Of a stretch of DNA of 64,000 bases, positions 44,498-54,415 are shown piece after piece. The stretch is from Mariniphaga sp963747515 (GTDB lineage Bacteria > Bacteroidota > Bacteroidia > Bacteroidales > Prolixibacteraceae). The stretch covers positions 186,001 through 250,000 of the forward strand of contig CAVVFN010000008.1 in assembly GCA_963747515.1 (NCBI GenBank), given 5' to 3'. The notes below the pieces were generated by a model. The model made no database searches. It saw only the letters and a list, made by a program, of their open reading frames with translations, and was not told where the DNA came from. Numbering within the stretch: position 1 is the first letter of the stretch; each line of letters begins with the position of its first letter. The translations under genes and the position numbers were made by a program.

Positions 44498-45844
44498 ATG
44501 TCAGAAGTCATTAAGTTAAGGAAAGGGCTGGATATAAAATTAAAGGGAAGTGCAGAAAAAGTTCTTGAATCCCTTGCTACTCCTGCCATGGTAGCAATAA
44601 AGCCCACCGATTTTCCGGGACTCACGCCCAAGATGAGTGTAAAGCCGGGTCAGGAAGTAAAAGCAGGTGATGCTTTATTTTACGACAAGTATCATCCAGA
44701 AATTTTGTTTACAGCTCCTGTTGGCGGGAAAGTGGTTTCGGTGAACAGGGGCGAACGCCGCCGGATACTCGAAATCGTAATTGAATTTAATCCACAGGCG
44801 GGTTCCAGAGAATTTATAAAAGCCAATCCCGGCAGCCTTTCAGCCGAAGAGGTAAAAAAACAGTTACTCGACAGCGGATTGTGGCCCTTCATAAAACGCC
44901 GTCCCTATGGTATAATAGCTTCTCCCAAAGAACAGCCAAAGGCAATATTTGTTTCATCATTCGATACTTCACCCCTTGCACCCGATTACAACTTTGTGAT
45001 GGAAGGGCAAATGGGAACTTTTCAAACAGGAATCGATGCACTTGCTAAGCTTGCCGGAAAAAATGTTAATCTTGGCGTGAGTGAAAAATCGGTGTTTACC
45101 AATCTTAAAAATGCCGAAATTGTTCGCTTTGACGGGCCACATCCGGCAGGAAATGTAGGAATTCAAATCCATCATGTTTCCCCTGTAAACAAAGGGGAAG
45201 TGGTATGGACAGCAGATCCTCAGGATGTACTGTTTATCGGCAGGTTATTCGAAACCGGCAGGCTTGATTTTACAAGGGTGTATGCATTGACCGGTTCTGA
45301 AGTGGAAAAACCAAAATACCTGCAAACAATACTCGGGGCTCCTGTTTCCGCCATTACCGATCGCCGTTTAAAACAAGCGAATTTCAAACAACGGATTATC
45401 AGTGGGAATGTGCTCACCGGAAAACGTGTTAAACCCCAGGAATATCTTGGATTTTACGACTCTCAGATAACTGTGATTCCTGAAGGTGACGATTACGAGT
45501 TGCTGGGATGGGCAGATCCGGGCATGGATAAATTCAGTTCTACAAAAGCATTTTTATCGAAACTTTTCCCTAAAAAGGAATATGTACTTACGGCCAACCT
45601 TCATGGAGGAGACCGTGCATTTGTACTTACGGATCAATACAGAAAGGTGGTACCTATGAACATTATGCCGGTGATATTGCTCAAAGCCATATTGGCTAAC
45701 GATATCGACAAAATGGAACAGCTGGGTATCTATGAAGTGATTGAGGAAGATTTTGCCTTGTGTGAATATGTTTGTGCGTCCAAAACAAAAGTACAGGATA
45801 TCCTTCGAAGGGGAATAAATACCATGATAAAAGAACTCGGATAA
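44498..45844 (+). CDS. nqrA: Na+-translocating NADH:quinone reductase subunit A
   Basis: 448 aa, usual length. Soluble subunit on the cytoplasmic face that contacts the quinone side. N-terminal KLRKGLDIKLKG and VKPGQEVKAGDALFYDK (RnfC/NqrA-type sandwich hybrid fold), then GRRRILEIVIEF-like loop; C-terminal EDFALCEYVCASKTKVQDILR is the NqrA hallmark. First gene of nqrABCDEF. Confidence 0.96.
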   Translation: MSEVIKLRKGLDIKLKGSAEKVLESLATPAMVAIKPTDFPGLTPKMSVKPGQEVKAGDALFYDKYHPEILFTAPVGGKVVSVNRGERRRILEIVIEFNPQAGSREFIKANPGSLSAEEVKKQLLDSGLWPFIKRRPYGIIASPKEQPKAIFVSSFDTSPLAPDYNFVMEGQMGTFQTGIDALAKLAGKNVNLGVSEKSVFTNLKNAEIVRFDGPHPAGNVGIQIHHVSPVNKGEVVWTADPQDVLFIGRLFETGRLDFTRVYALTGSEVEKPKYLQTILGAPVSAITDRRLKQANFKQRIISGNVLTGKRVKPQEYLGFYDSQITVIPEGDDYELLGWADPGMDKFSSTKAFLSKLFPKKEYVLTANLHGGDRAFVLTDQYRKVVPMNIMPVILLKAILANDIDKMEQLGIYEVIEEDFALCEYVCASKTKVQDILRRGINTMIKELG

Positions 45845-45878
45845 TTTTGCATGTATCATTTAAATTAGAGGCAATCAG

Positions 45879-47036
45879 ATGGAATTCTTAAAAAAGTTTT
45901 TTGAAAGAACGAAACCTTACGTGCAGAAAGGGGCAAAGTACCAATGGCTTCATTCAGTGCACGATGGTTTTTTTACCTTTCTTTACGTGCCTAAGACGAC
46001 TGCAAAAACGGGCACACATATACACGATTATATTGATCTCAAACGGGCAATGTCAATTGTAGTACTGGCACTTGTACCTGCATTGCTGTTTGGGATGTAT
46101 AATACAGGCTATCAGCATTTTCTCGCTGTAGGCGAACTGACAGACACAGGTTTCTGGAATATTTTTCTATTTGGGTTGGTCAAAGTTTTACCTGTTGTAA
46201 TTGTTTCCTATGGTGTGGGGCTGGGACTTGAATTTGTTTTTGCCCAGATTCGGGGGCACGAGATCAACGAAGGCTTTCTGGTTTCAGGAATGCTTATTCC
46301 GTTAATTATGCCGGTGGAAACTCCGCTTTGGATGGTTGGTGTTGCCACAGCATTTTCAGTAATCTTCGGCAAAGAGGTTTTTGGCGGGACCGGAATGAAC
46401 ATATGGAACCCGGCTCTGGTCGCCAGGGCATTCCTGTTTTTTGCCTATCCCTCACACATGTCGGGAAACAGAGTATGGGTAGCTTTGGAAGAAGGTGCCC
46501 GCACCATCGACGGCTTTACCGGAGCAACTCCAATGGCCGATGCAGCTGCGGGTAACATCAACTTCAGTGTTGCCGATGCATTTTTTGGTTTCATTCCTGG
46601 TTCAATAGGAGAAACTTCGTTCATTGCCATTTTAATCGGAGCATTAATTCTTATCGTTACCGGAATCGGAAACTGGAAAATAATGCTGTCGACATTTGCC
46701 GGCGGGCTTCTTATGGGCATCATTCTTAATCTGTTTGCAGTTAATACCTATATGGCATTGCCGTTCTGGCAACACATACTTATTGGAGGATTTGCATTTG
46801 GGGCCGTTTTTATGGCTACCGACCCTGTGTCGGCAGCTCAGACCGGAAGAGGAAAATGGATTTACGGATTGCTGATTGGCATTCTGGCCATTTTGATTCG
46901 TGTGCTGAATCCGGCTTTCCCTGAGGGAATGATGCTGGCCATATTACTGATGAATACATTCGCACCGTTAATCGATCATTATGTGGTACAGGGTCATATA
47001 AAAAGGCGCATGAAACGTGTAAAAATTTCAGCTTAA
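45879..47036 (+). CDS. nqrB: Na+-NQR subunit B (FMN- and riboflavin-binding membrane subunit)
   Basis: 385 aa, about ten membrane helices. Motif DGFTGATPM (211-219) contains Thr217, the covalent FMN site set by ApbE. Riboflavin is also bound by NqrB in the family. MNIWNPALVARAFLFFAYP and AATDPVSAAQT-like MATDPVSAAQTGRGKW are typical. Central channel for Na+. 34 bp after nqrA. Confidence 0.96.
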   Translation: MEFLKKFFERTKPYVQKGAKYQWLHSVHDGFFTFLYVPKTTAKTGTHIHDYIDLKRAMSIVVLALVPALLFGMYNTGYQHFLAVGELTDTGFWNIFLFGLVKVLPVVIVSYGVGLGLEFVFAQIRGHEINEGFLVSGMLIPLIMPVETPLWMVGVATAFSVIFGKEVFGGTGMNIWNPALVARAFLFFAYPSHMSGNRVWVALEEGARTIDGFTGATPMADAAAGNINFSVADAFFGFIPGSIGETSFIAILIGALILIVTGIGNWKIMLSTFAGGLLMGIILNLFAVNTYMALPFWQHILIGGFAFGAVFMATDPVSAAQTGRGKWIYGLLIGILAILIRVLNPAFPEGMMLAILLMNTFAPLIDHYVVQGHIKRRMKRVKISA

Positions 47037-47052
47037 CCAGAAAAATACGATA

Positions 47053-47754
47053 ATGGATAGAAATAGCAATCAATATACGTTCATATACGCAGCGGTTATG
47101 GTTATCCTGGTTGCTGCCCTGCTGGCCACGGCTGCCATGGCATTAAAGCCCCGCCAGAACAAGAACGTTGAAATCGAAAAGAAACAAAACATTCTTGCTT
47201 CGGTAAACATCACCACCACTGCAGCCAATGCTGAGCAGATTTATTCTGAGCGGATACAGAACCAATATGTGGTAAATGCGCAGGGTGAAGTAGTGGAAGG
47301 CGCCGATGCATTTGAAATCAATATGCGCGACGAAAGGGTAAAACCTTTAGAGAAACGATTGATGCCGGTATTTGAATTTCAGGCTGAAGATGGCATCAAA
47401 TATATTTTTGAAATGCGTGGAACCGGTTTATGGGGTCCCATCTGGGGTTTTATTTCTTTAAATGAAGATATGAATACCATATACGGAGCCAATTTCGACC
47501 ACCAGGGAGAAACACCCGGGTTGGGTGCAGAGATTGCCACCGACTGGTTTGAACAGAGTTTTAAGGGAAAAGAAATCTATGATGAGTCGGGTGACCTGGT
47601 TTCCATAACAGTTACCAAGGCCGGGCAGGAAGCCCCTGTGGCACACAGCGTGGATGGAATCTCAGGAGGTACCATTACCAGCAAAGGCCTTCAGCAGATG
47701 CTTATGGATGGTTTCGCTGCTTACAGTGAATTTATAAACAGAAAAAAGTCTTAA
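47053..47754 (+). CDS. nqrC: Na+-NQR subunit C
   Basis: 233 aa, one N-terminal helix (about 10-30) then a periplasmic domain. FMN attachment motif DGISGGTITS at 201-210: Thr207 in SGGT, a mild variant of the usual SGAT. GLWGPIWGFISL and GETPGLGAEI are conserved NqrC blocks. Receives electrons from NqrF via NqrD/E and hands them to NqrB. Confidence 0.95.
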   Translation: MDRNSNQYTFIYAAVMVILVAALLATAAMALKPRQNKNVEIEKKQNILASVNITTTAANAEQIYSERIQNQYVVNAQGEVVEGADAFEINMRDERVKPLEKRLMPVFEFQAEDGIKYIFEMRGTGLWGPIWGFISLNEDMNTIYGANFDHQGETPGLGAEIATDWFEQSFKGKEIYDESGDLVSITVTKAGQEAPVAHSVDGISGGTITSKGLQQMLMDGFAAYSEFINRKKS

Positions 47755-47757
47755 GAA

Positions 47758-48402
47758 ATGAGTGAATCCTTATTTTCCAGAAAAAATACAAGATTGCTGA
47801 GCGATCCGCTTGGAGGCAGCAATCCTATCACCGTTCAGGTTCTGGGTATATGTTCTGCCCTTGCTGTTACGGCACAATTAAAACCTGCGGTTGTAATGGC
47901 CTTATCGGTAACGATAGTTTTGGCCTTTTCCAATGTCATTATTTCCCTTCTGCGGAATACCATTCCAAACCGGATTCGTATTATTGTGCAGCTGGTAATA
48001 ATTGCCTCACTGGTAATTCTGGTTGATCAGATATTGAAAGCTTTTGTTTATGATGTAAGTAAACAACTTTCGGTATTTGTGGGCCTGATAATAACCAACT
48101 GTATAATTATGGGCCGACTTGAAGCTTTTGCCCTGGGCAACCGTCCCTGGCCTTCCTTTCTCGATGGTATTGGGAATGGCGCCGGATACGGCCTTATTCT
48201 TATAATAGTTGGTTTCGTGCGTGAATTTTTTGGTTCAGGTTCAATATATGGGTTCCAGATAATCCCTGAAAGCTGGTACGTTGCCAATGGTGGTTTTTAT
48301 GAAAACAACGGAATGATGATATTACCACCTATGGCCCTTATAACCATTGGAATTATAATTTGGGTACAGCGCAGCCGTAACCAAAAATTAATTGAAGACT
48401 AA
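47758..48402 (+). CDS. nqrD: Na+-NQR subunit D
   Basis: 214 aa, six helices. GLIITNCIIMGRLEAFAL carries the Cys that, with one in NqrE, holds the intramembrane [2Fe-2S]/Fe centre of the complex. PSFLDGIGNGAGYGLILI also typical. ATG 3 bp after nqrC stop; translational coupling likely. Confidence 0.95.
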   Translation: MSESLFSRKNTRLLSDPLGGSNPITVQVLGICSALAVTAQLKPAVVMALSVTIVLAFSNVIISLLRNTIPNRIRIIVQLVIIASLVILVDQILKAFVYDVSKQLSVFVGLIITNCIIMGRLEAFALGNRPWPSFLDGIGNGAGYGLILIIVGFVREFFGSGSIYGFQIIPESWYVANGGFYENNGMMILPPMALITIGIIIWVQRSRNQKLIED

Positions 48403-48420
48403 CAGGAAAATAAATTAGTT

Positions 48421-49038
48421 ATGGAAAATCTAATCAATATATTTGTTAAGTCGATATTCATCGAGAACATGATATTTGCCTATTTCCTGGGCATGTGTTC
48501 TTATCTGGCTGTTTCGAAAACCGTTAAAACAGCTACCGGTTTGGGTATAGCTGTAATTTTTGTGCTGACCATTACGCTTCCTGTCAATTACCTACTTGAA
48601 AATCATATCTTAAAAGAAGGAGCCATGGCTTGGATTCATCCTTCACTGGCATCAATTGACCTGAGCTTTCTGTCGTTCATCATGTTTATTGCGGTAATTG
48701 CTGCCATGGTTCAACTGGTAGAAATGATTGTAGAAAAGTTTGCTCCTGTGCTTTACACCCAGCTGGGAATTTTTCTTCCCCTTATTGCGGTAAATTGTGC
48801 CATATTGGGAGGTTCATTGTTTATGCAACAGAAAGATTTTGCCAATGTAGGTGAAGCTACAGTATATGGCCTTGGTTCGGGAGTAGGCTGGTTTCTTGCC
48901 ATAATTGGCATTGCTGCCATCCGCGAAAAACTGCAGTATTCCAATGTACCGCCACCCCTGCGCGGACTGGGCATTACTTTTATTGTTACCGGACTTATGG
49001 GACTCGCCTTTATGGGATTTATGGGAATTAAGTTGTAA
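48421..49038 (+). CDS. nqrE: Na+-NQR subunit E
   Basis: 205 aa, six helices. First helix IENMIFAYFLGMCSYLAVSK holds a Cys of the membrane iron site; LGIFLPLIAVNCAILGGSLFM is the second hallmark with another Cys. Related to NqrD by inverted topology. 18 bp after nqrD. Confidence 0.95.
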   Translation: MENLINIFVKSIFIENMIFAYFLGMCSYLAVSKTVKTATGLGIAVIFVLTITLPVNYLLENHILKEGAMAWIHPSLASIDLSFLSFIMFIAVIAAMVQLVEMIVEKFAPVLYTQLGIFLPLIAVNCAILGGSLFMQQKDFANVGEATVYGLGSGVGWFLAIIGIAAIREKLQYSNVPPPLRGLGITFIVTGLMGLAFMGFMGIKL

Positions 49039-49055
49039 ATAAAAAATAGTTTTCA

Positions 49056-50318
49056 ATGCTTTTGCTTTCGACACAAACAACCGTTGTTATTGCCAGTGTG
49101 GCAGTGTTTCTGGGAGTTATTGTACTTCTTGTAGCCATCCTTCTTTTTGCCAAGAAAAAACTTACCCCTTCGGGAGAAGTTACAATTAACATCAACGAAG
49201 GCGACCGGGAAATAATAACCGATCCGGGAAGTTCGCTGCTTTCCACCCTCAGCAATAACAAAATACTGCTGCCCTCGGCTTGCGGAGGAGGAGGTACCTG
49301 CGCCATGTGCCGTTGCCAGATTATTGAGGGTGGCGGCTCCATATTGCCAACCGAAACCGATTTCTTTACCCGTAAGGAACAAAATGAAAACTGGCGCCTG
49401 GCCTGTCAGGTAAAGGTAAAGGAGAACCTTAAAATTAAGGTGCCACAGGAGGTATTGGGTGTAAAAAAATGGGATTGCGAAGTAGTATCCAATAAGAATG
49501 TTGCAACTTTCATCAAGGAATTTGTAGTGAAACTTCCGGAAGGGGAAAATCTCAACTTTAAGTCGGGAGGATACATTCAGATTGATGTTCCAAAAATTGA
49601 AGTGGATTTCAAGGACATTCATGTAGAAGAAAAATTCCGCGACGAGTGGGAAAAATTTGGCATGTTCAATTTGAAAATGAAAAATCCGGAACCTACTTTC
49701 CGTGCATATTCCATGGCCAACCATCCGGCGGAAGGAAACATCATCATGCTGAATATTCGTATTGCAACTCCACCATGGGACCGGGCAAACAATGCCTTTA
49801 AAAACGTAAATCCGGGAATTTGTTCTTCGTTTGTTTTCTCAAGAAAACCTGGAGATAAAGTAACCGTTTCAGGTCCTTACGGAGAATTCTTCCTGAAAAA
49901 GAACGACAACGAAATGATGTTTATTGGTGGTGGAGCCGGTATGGCCCCTATGCGCTCACACCTTTTCCACCTTTTTCATACCGTAAAGGAACAAAAAAAG
50001 CAGGTAACGTTTTGGTATGGTGCCCGTTCATGGAAGGAAGTATTTTACTACGAACAGTTCCGCGAAATTGAAAAGAATTTCGATAATTTCAAATTTCATC
50101 TGGCGCTGTCGGAACCCCAGCCCGAAGACAAATGGGAAGGCCCAACGGGTTTTATCCACCAGGTTATCTACGACAACTACCTCAACCAGCACGAGGAGCC
50201 TGAGGAAATAGATTACTACCTCTGCGGCCCTCCCATGATGAACGATGCCGTTCAGAAAATGCTTTACAATCTTGGCGTACCCGACGAAAATGTAATGTTT
50301 GATGACTTTGGAAGCTGA
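49056..50318 (+). CDS. nqrF: Na+-NQR subunit F (NADH dehydrogenase, 2Fe-2S and FAD)
   Basis: 420 aa. N-terminal membrane helix (about 9-32). Ferredoxin domain with Cys76, Cys82, Cys85 (SACGGGGTCAMC) and Cys117 (LACQVKV). FAD domain RAYSMANHP (about 212) and NADH domain GGGAGMAPMRSH, WYGARSWKEVFYYEQF, ending NVMFDDFGS. Accepts NADH electrons and starts the Na+-pumping chain. Last gene of the operon; a strong terminator follows. Confidence 0.96.
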   Translation: MLLLSTQTTVVIASVAVFLGVIVLLVAILLFAKKKLTPSGEVTININEGDREIITDPGSSLLSTLSNNKILLPSACGGGGTCAMCRCQIIEGGGSILPTETDFFTRKEQNENWRLACQVKVKENLKIKVPQEVLGVKKWDCEVVSNKNVATFIKEFVVKLPEGENLNFKSGGYIQIDVPKIEVDFKDIHVEEKFRDEWEKFGMFNLKMKNPEPTFRAYSMANHPAEGNIIMLNIRIATPPWDRANNAFKNVNPGICSSFVFSRKPGDKVTVSGPYGEFFLKKNDNEMMFIGGGAGMAPMRSHLFHLFHTVKEQKKQVTFWYGARSWKEVFYYEQFREIEKNFDNFKFHLALSEPQPEDKWEGPTGFIHQVIYDNYLNQHEEPEEIDYYLCGPPMMNDAVQKMLYNLGVPDENVMFDDFGS

Positions 50319-50361
50319 TTTCCCGAAGACCAGGGAGTACCGGGTGGAGCAGATTCGGGTG

Positions 50362-50387
50362 GTGCGGATTCCGATCCGCACGTTTTT
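50362..50387 (+). terminator. Rho-independent terminator of the nqr operon
   Basis: GTGCGGAT-tccg-ATCCGCAC, 8-bp perfect stem with a 4-nt loop, then GTTTTT. 43 bp after the nqrF stop. The stem sequence (GTGCGGATTCCGATCC) recurs at about 50528 without the full partner arm. Confidence 0.8.
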
Positions 50388-50608
50388 AATCTTTCCTGAC
50401 TTAACCCCCTTTTTAAAACAATAAATAAAGAATTTCCGATCCGCACGTTTCAATCTTCTTTTCAATCAGCGGTTGGGAGACTGCTGCCCCCGTAGTAACC
50501 GCTGCACCATTTCGTGGGTCCGGGTGGTGCGGATTCCGATCCCACATTTCAGGCTCCTTATAAATCAGCGCATCGGGTTTTTACCCGAAATTTATGTTTC
50601 ATTTTTAT

Positions 50609-50665
50609 AAAAAAGTTATATTTGAATGATAACTGATACAACCGGGCCTTGGAAGAAAAGGATAT
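50609..50665 (+). promoter_or_regulatory. Promoter/leader resembling the ECF sigma promoter at 54.4 kb
   Basis: TATATTTG at 50617-50624 is an exact TAnnTTTG; no good TTG lies 19 bp upstream. The stretch AAAAAAGTTATATTT and, after a short gap, CCGGGCCTTGGAAGAAAAG parallel AAAAAAGTTATATTT and CCGGACCGTGGAAGAAACG at 54379-54432. The TTGGAAGAAAAG part reads LEEKDIRKK then stop, like the start of an ECF sigma gene, so it may be a decayed copy reused as a promoter. Confidence 0.5.
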
Positions 50666-50688
50666 CCGGAAAAAATAAAACTAATCAG

Positions 50689-52026
50689 ATGAGTACAAAT
50701 ACAGGCAGGAGAGAATTTATAAAAACTACTTCAAAATCAGCTGCCGGAATTGGATTGATGGGAAGCTATATAGGTTCATTTTCAGGCAGGATTTCAGCAG
50801 GCGATACAATTATGGTTGCAGTAATTGGAACAAATTCACGAGGTTCTGCACTGGCCAGGGCATGTGTCAGGACACCGGGAATGGAGGTTGCATACATCTG
50901 TGATGTTGATGACAATGCGACAGCAAAAGGGATTAAAGTTGTGGAAGGTGCAGGGCAAAAGCGAAAGGTAACCGGCATTAAAGATTTCAGGACTATTCTG
51001 GACGACAAATCGATTGATGCGGTTTTGACTGCCATGCCCGATCACTGGCATGCACCTGCAGCAATTATGGCCTTGCAGGCAGGGAAACATGTATATGTTG
51101 AAAAACCGGGGAGTCACAATGCCTATGAAGGAAAGCTAGTTGTGGAAGCCCAAAAAAAGTATGGAAAGGTTGTTCAGATTGGCACACACCGAAGATCGTG
51201 GCCTCATGTAATTGATGCAATTCATGTATTGAAATCAGGAATTATCGGGAATCCTTTTCTTGCCAAAACCTGGTATGCAAACAACAGGCCTCCTATTGGG
51301 TATGGAAAACATGTTCCTGTTCCGGCGAACCTGGATTATGATCTGTGGCAGGGTCCTGCACCCAGGCGTCCTTATAAAGATAACCTGATCCATTACAACT
51401 GGCATTGGTTCTGGAACTGGGGAACCGGTGAATTACTGAATAACGGTACTCATCGTATTGATCTCGCCAGATGGGGGCTGGGAGTGGATTATCCCACAAG
51501 GGTAAGTTCACAGGGAGGCCGTTATGCCTATCGTGATGATTGGGAGACACCTGATACTCAGTTAGCGGCCTTTGACTTTGCTGAAGGCAAGACCATTTCC
51601 TGGGAAGGAAGAAGTTGTAACTTCAGGCCTGTTGAAGGCCCGGGAGCGCTTGTTTCTTTTCATAGTGAACAGGGAACAATGGTCTTGACAAATAATGGAT
51701 ACAGTGTATATGACAATGATAATAAAGAGATAAAAAAGTTTGAGGAAGGTGCTGCAACAACAACCATTGACTTAACAGGACCCGGGGTGGATAAGGATGT
51801 TTCTCATACACATAATTTTGCAGAAGCCATACGAAAAAGCATGCTTCCGTTGGCTGATTATAAGGAGGTGAACAAAAGTACCTTACTGTGTCATCTGGGA
51901 AACATAGCTTACAGAACCGGAAATACCATTCCTTGTAATCCGTCTGATGGCAGCATTATTGACGATCAGGATGCCAAAAAATTATGGAGAAGGGAATATG
52001 AGCCCGGCTGGGAACCGGATGTTTGA
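50689..52026 (+). CDS. Gfo/Idh/MocA family oxidoreductase, secreted
   Basis: 445 aa from ATG 50689 (MSTNTGRREFIKTTSKSAAG); the longer frame is probably not translated. N-terminus RREFIKTT plus hydrophobic stretch is a Tat-like signal. NAD(P)-binding strand VAVIGTNSRGSALA (residues ~39), then EKPGSHNAYEGKLVVEA with the family EKP motif (Lys). C-terminal domain WHWFWNWGTGELLNNGTHRIDLARWGL holds the HxxxD-type catalytic block. Oxidises or isomerises a sugar. Heads the rightward sulfatase cluster. Confidence 0.88.
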   Translation: MSTNTGRREFIKTTSKSAAGIGLMGSYIGSFSGRISAGDTIMVAVIGTNSRGSALARACVRTPGMEVAYICDVDDNATAKGIKVVEGAGQKRKVTGIKDFRTILDDKSIDAVLTAMPDHWHAPAAIMALQAGKHVYVEKPGSHNAYEGKLVVEAQKKYGKVVQIGTHRRSWPHVIDAIHVLKSGIIGNPFLAKTWYANNRPPIGYGKHVPVPANLDYDLWQGPAPRRPYKDNLIHYNWHWFWNWGTGELLNNGTHRIDLARWGLGVDYPTRVSSQGGRYAYRDDWETPDTQLAAFDFAEGKTISWEGRSCNFRPVEGPGALVSFHSEQGTMVLTNNGYSVYDNDNKEIKKFEEGAATTTIDLTGPGVDKDVSHTHNFAEAIRKSMLPLADYKEVNKSTLLCHLGNIAYRTGNTIPCNPSDGSIIDDQDAKKLWRREYEPGWEPDV

Positions 52027-52105
52027 TATCCAGCAAGATTCCTGGCATAAAATGCCGGGGTTAATGAATGCCGGTTAAGCATGTGAGAATACAAACAAAA
52101 CAAAA

Positions 52106-53746
52106 ATGAGAAACCTTTCTGATATTTTAATTACGGCAACATTTACAGGATTAATCTTTTATGCCTGTGCTCCTGCAGAAGAACAGGCAGAACAACGCCG
52201 GCCCAATATACTTTTGGCAATGAGCGATAATCAGTCTTATCCTTACGCAGGAGCTTACGGCGACAGGTCGGTAGTCACTCCCGGGTTTGATTTGGTAGCG
52301 AAAGCAGGAGTTCTTTTTAATAATGCATTTTCCTCCTCCCCCGGTTGTGCACCCTCCCGTGCTTCCATTTTAACAGGGCGGTATCCGTGGCAAAATGAAG
52401 AAGCCGGTGGACATCAGACTTTATATCCGGCAAAATATGTAACCTTTGCAGATGCTTTGGAGCAATCGGGTTATTTTATTGGCTTTACCGGCAAGGGGTG
52501 TGCGCCATTCAACTGGCGCCAGGGCGGACGCGATCGCGATCCTGCAGGGCCGGAATATAACGATATCCGATATGCCTTTGCCGACACAGTTGTGATTCCG
52601 GATGAAGACATTCCGGATCCTGAAGCCTTTGCTTCTGATATTTCAACAGTTGATTATGCTGAAAATTTCAGGGACTTTTTGAAGAAGCGCAAGAAAAATG
52701 AACCTTTTTTCTTTTGGTACGGATCCAGGGAACCGCACATCCCTTTTGAAGAGGGAGCCGGTATAAGGAGCGGAAAAAACATTAACGATGTGAGCGTTCC
52801 GGGATTTCTTCCCGATCGTGCTCCTATTCGTAAAAGCTTGCTGGATTATGCCTATGAGATAGATTGGTTTGACAGTCATCTCATGAAAATGATAGAGATA
52901 CTTAAGGAGGCCGGAGAATATGAAAATACGATAATTATAGTTACGTCCGACAATGGGATGCAATTCCCGTATGCTATAGCCAATTGTTATGAATATGGGA
53001 TACATGTTCCCCTTGCTGTCAGCTGGCCCGCAAAGATTCCTCATGCCAGGGTATCTGATGATTTGGTAAATCTTGCAGATCTTGCTCCTACTGTTCTGGA
53101 TTTGGCAGAAGTCAGTCAGGGCGAAATGTTACCGATGTCGGCCACAAGTATGAAAGATATTTTAATACCAGACAGTGCAGGTGCAACAGATGTAAGCAGA
53201 GACGCCACCTATTCGGGAAGGGAGAGACATTCATCAGCCCGCTGGATGAACCTGGGTTATCCGCAAAGGGCAATACGTACGAAGGATTTTTTATACATCC
53301 GGAATTTTTATCCCGAGAGGTGGCCTGCAGGAGCACCCCAGGTTCTTGATCCGAAGAATCCGGAAAAGCCTTATTACATGCACGGACTGAATGAGAAGGG
53401 TAAATTTACAGGAGAAGCCTATCACGACATTGACAATGATTTTGTTAAATCGTATTTAATAGAAAATAAAGACGATCCTGAAATCTCCCCGTATTTTGAG
53501 CTGGCAGTCGGGAAAAGGCCGGCGGAAGAACTTTTTTACATAAAGAATGATCCCTTCAGCATGTATAATCTGGCGGCAGATGAAAACTATTCAGAAGCAC
53601 TTGAAATGATGAGGAATAAGTTATACGATTTTCTCAGAAAGACTGAAGACCCAAGGGTTGTTGGACCAAATCCCGATATTTTTGAAAATTATCAGCGGTT
53701 TTTTACAATAAGGCCCTTCCCTAAACCTGACTGGGTGAGGGAGTGA
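52106..53746 (+). CDS. Sulfatase (S1 family), lipoprotein
   Basis: 546 aa. Lipobox FYAC (Cys21). Cys81 in CAPSRAS is the formylglycine site (C-x-P-S-R), so an anaerobic or SUMF1-type maturase is needed. Metal residues in NILLAMSDNQS (DN instead of the usual DD) and VTSDNGMQFPYA. YGSREPHIPFEEG and GIHVPLAVSWP are standard. Acts in the periplasm or at the surface on sulfated sugars. First sulfatase of three. Confidence 0.92.
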   Translation: MRNLSDILITATFTGLIFYACAPAEEQAEQRRPNILLAMSDNQSYPYAGAYGDRSVVTPGFDLVAKAGVLFNNAFSSSPGCAPSRASILTGRYPWQNEEAGGHQTLYPAKYVTFADALEQSGYFIGFTGKGCAPFNWRQGGRDRDPAGPEYNDIRYAFADTVVIPDEDIPDPEAFASDISTVDYAENFRDFLKKRKKNEPFFFWYGSREPHIPFEEGAGIRSGKNINDVSVPGFLPDRAPIRKSLLDYAYEIDWFDSHLMKMIEILKEAGEYENTIIIVTSDNGMQFPYAIANCYEYGIHVPLAVSWPAKIPHARVSDDLVNLADLAPTVLDLAEVSQGEMLPMSATSMKDILIPDSAGATDVSRDATYSGRERHSSARWMNLGYPQRAIRTKDFLYIRNFYPERWPAGAPQVLDPKNPEKPYYMHGLNEKGKFTGEAYHDIDNDFVKSYLIENKDDPEISPYFELAVGKRPAEELFYIKNDPFSMYNLAADENYSEALEMMRNKLYDFLRKTEDPRVVGPNPDIFENYQRFFTIRPFPKPDWVRE

Positions 53747-54362
53747 ACCCTTTAATTTTTGTATTTTTTGGTGTCATTAGTGCTTTGGTGGTTAATTCCT
53801 TTTTACCACAAAATCATCGAATACACCAATTTCCATCAAGATAAGAATCTTCTGTTTTTTTGGTGTTCATTGGTGTTTTGGTGGTAAACATCCTTCTCTT
53901 TTTACCTTAAAGCGCCAAATCCGACCAAAGGAAATCTTTTTTAGTATTCATTGGGGTTTTGATGGTACACTTCATTTTTTTTCACCAGATCACCCAAACA
54001 CACCAAATCACACTAAATAAGAATCTTCTGTTTTTTTGGTGTTCATTGGTGTTTTGGTGGTAAACATCCTTCTCTTTTTACCTTAAAGCGCCAAATCCGA
54101 CCAAAGGAAATCTTTTTTGGTATTCATTGGGGTTTTGATGGTACACTTCATTTTTTTAACCATATTGGTGGTTAACTCTCTATTTACCCCAATGATTGAG
54201 AATTTAAGTGCATTAATTTTAATCCTTCTTCAATTGTAAAGCAGTTAAAATAACTGCTTTGTTTGCATTGGGTGCTAAATGAAAACATTAATTAATGGTT
54301 AAATTGTTACCAATTTATGTCATAAAATTACAATTATTGATGCAAAAAAGTTAAAAGAATTC
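53747..54362. repeat. Intergenic region with 141-bp direct repeat and CACCAAA-type repeats
   Basis: 53841-53981 and 54017-54157 are nearly identical (offset 176 bp; few differences). Both contain TGGTGTTCATTGGTGTTTTG, GGTGGTAAACATCC and CCTTAAAGCGCCAAATCCG. A third weaker version begins at 53766. No gene found. Confidence 0.75.
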
Positions 54363-54392
54363 TTGTAAATACGTCCAAAAAAGTTATATTTA
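54363..54392 (+). promoter_or_regulatory. Promoter of the ECF sigma gene
   Basis: TTG 54363-54365, 19-nt spacer, TATATTTA 54385-54392 (one mismatch to TAnnTTTG). 23 bp upstream of the GTG start. Same context as the leader at 50609-50665. Confidence 0.6.
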
Positions 54393-54415
54393 TAACAAAC
54401 TATTAATACCGGACC

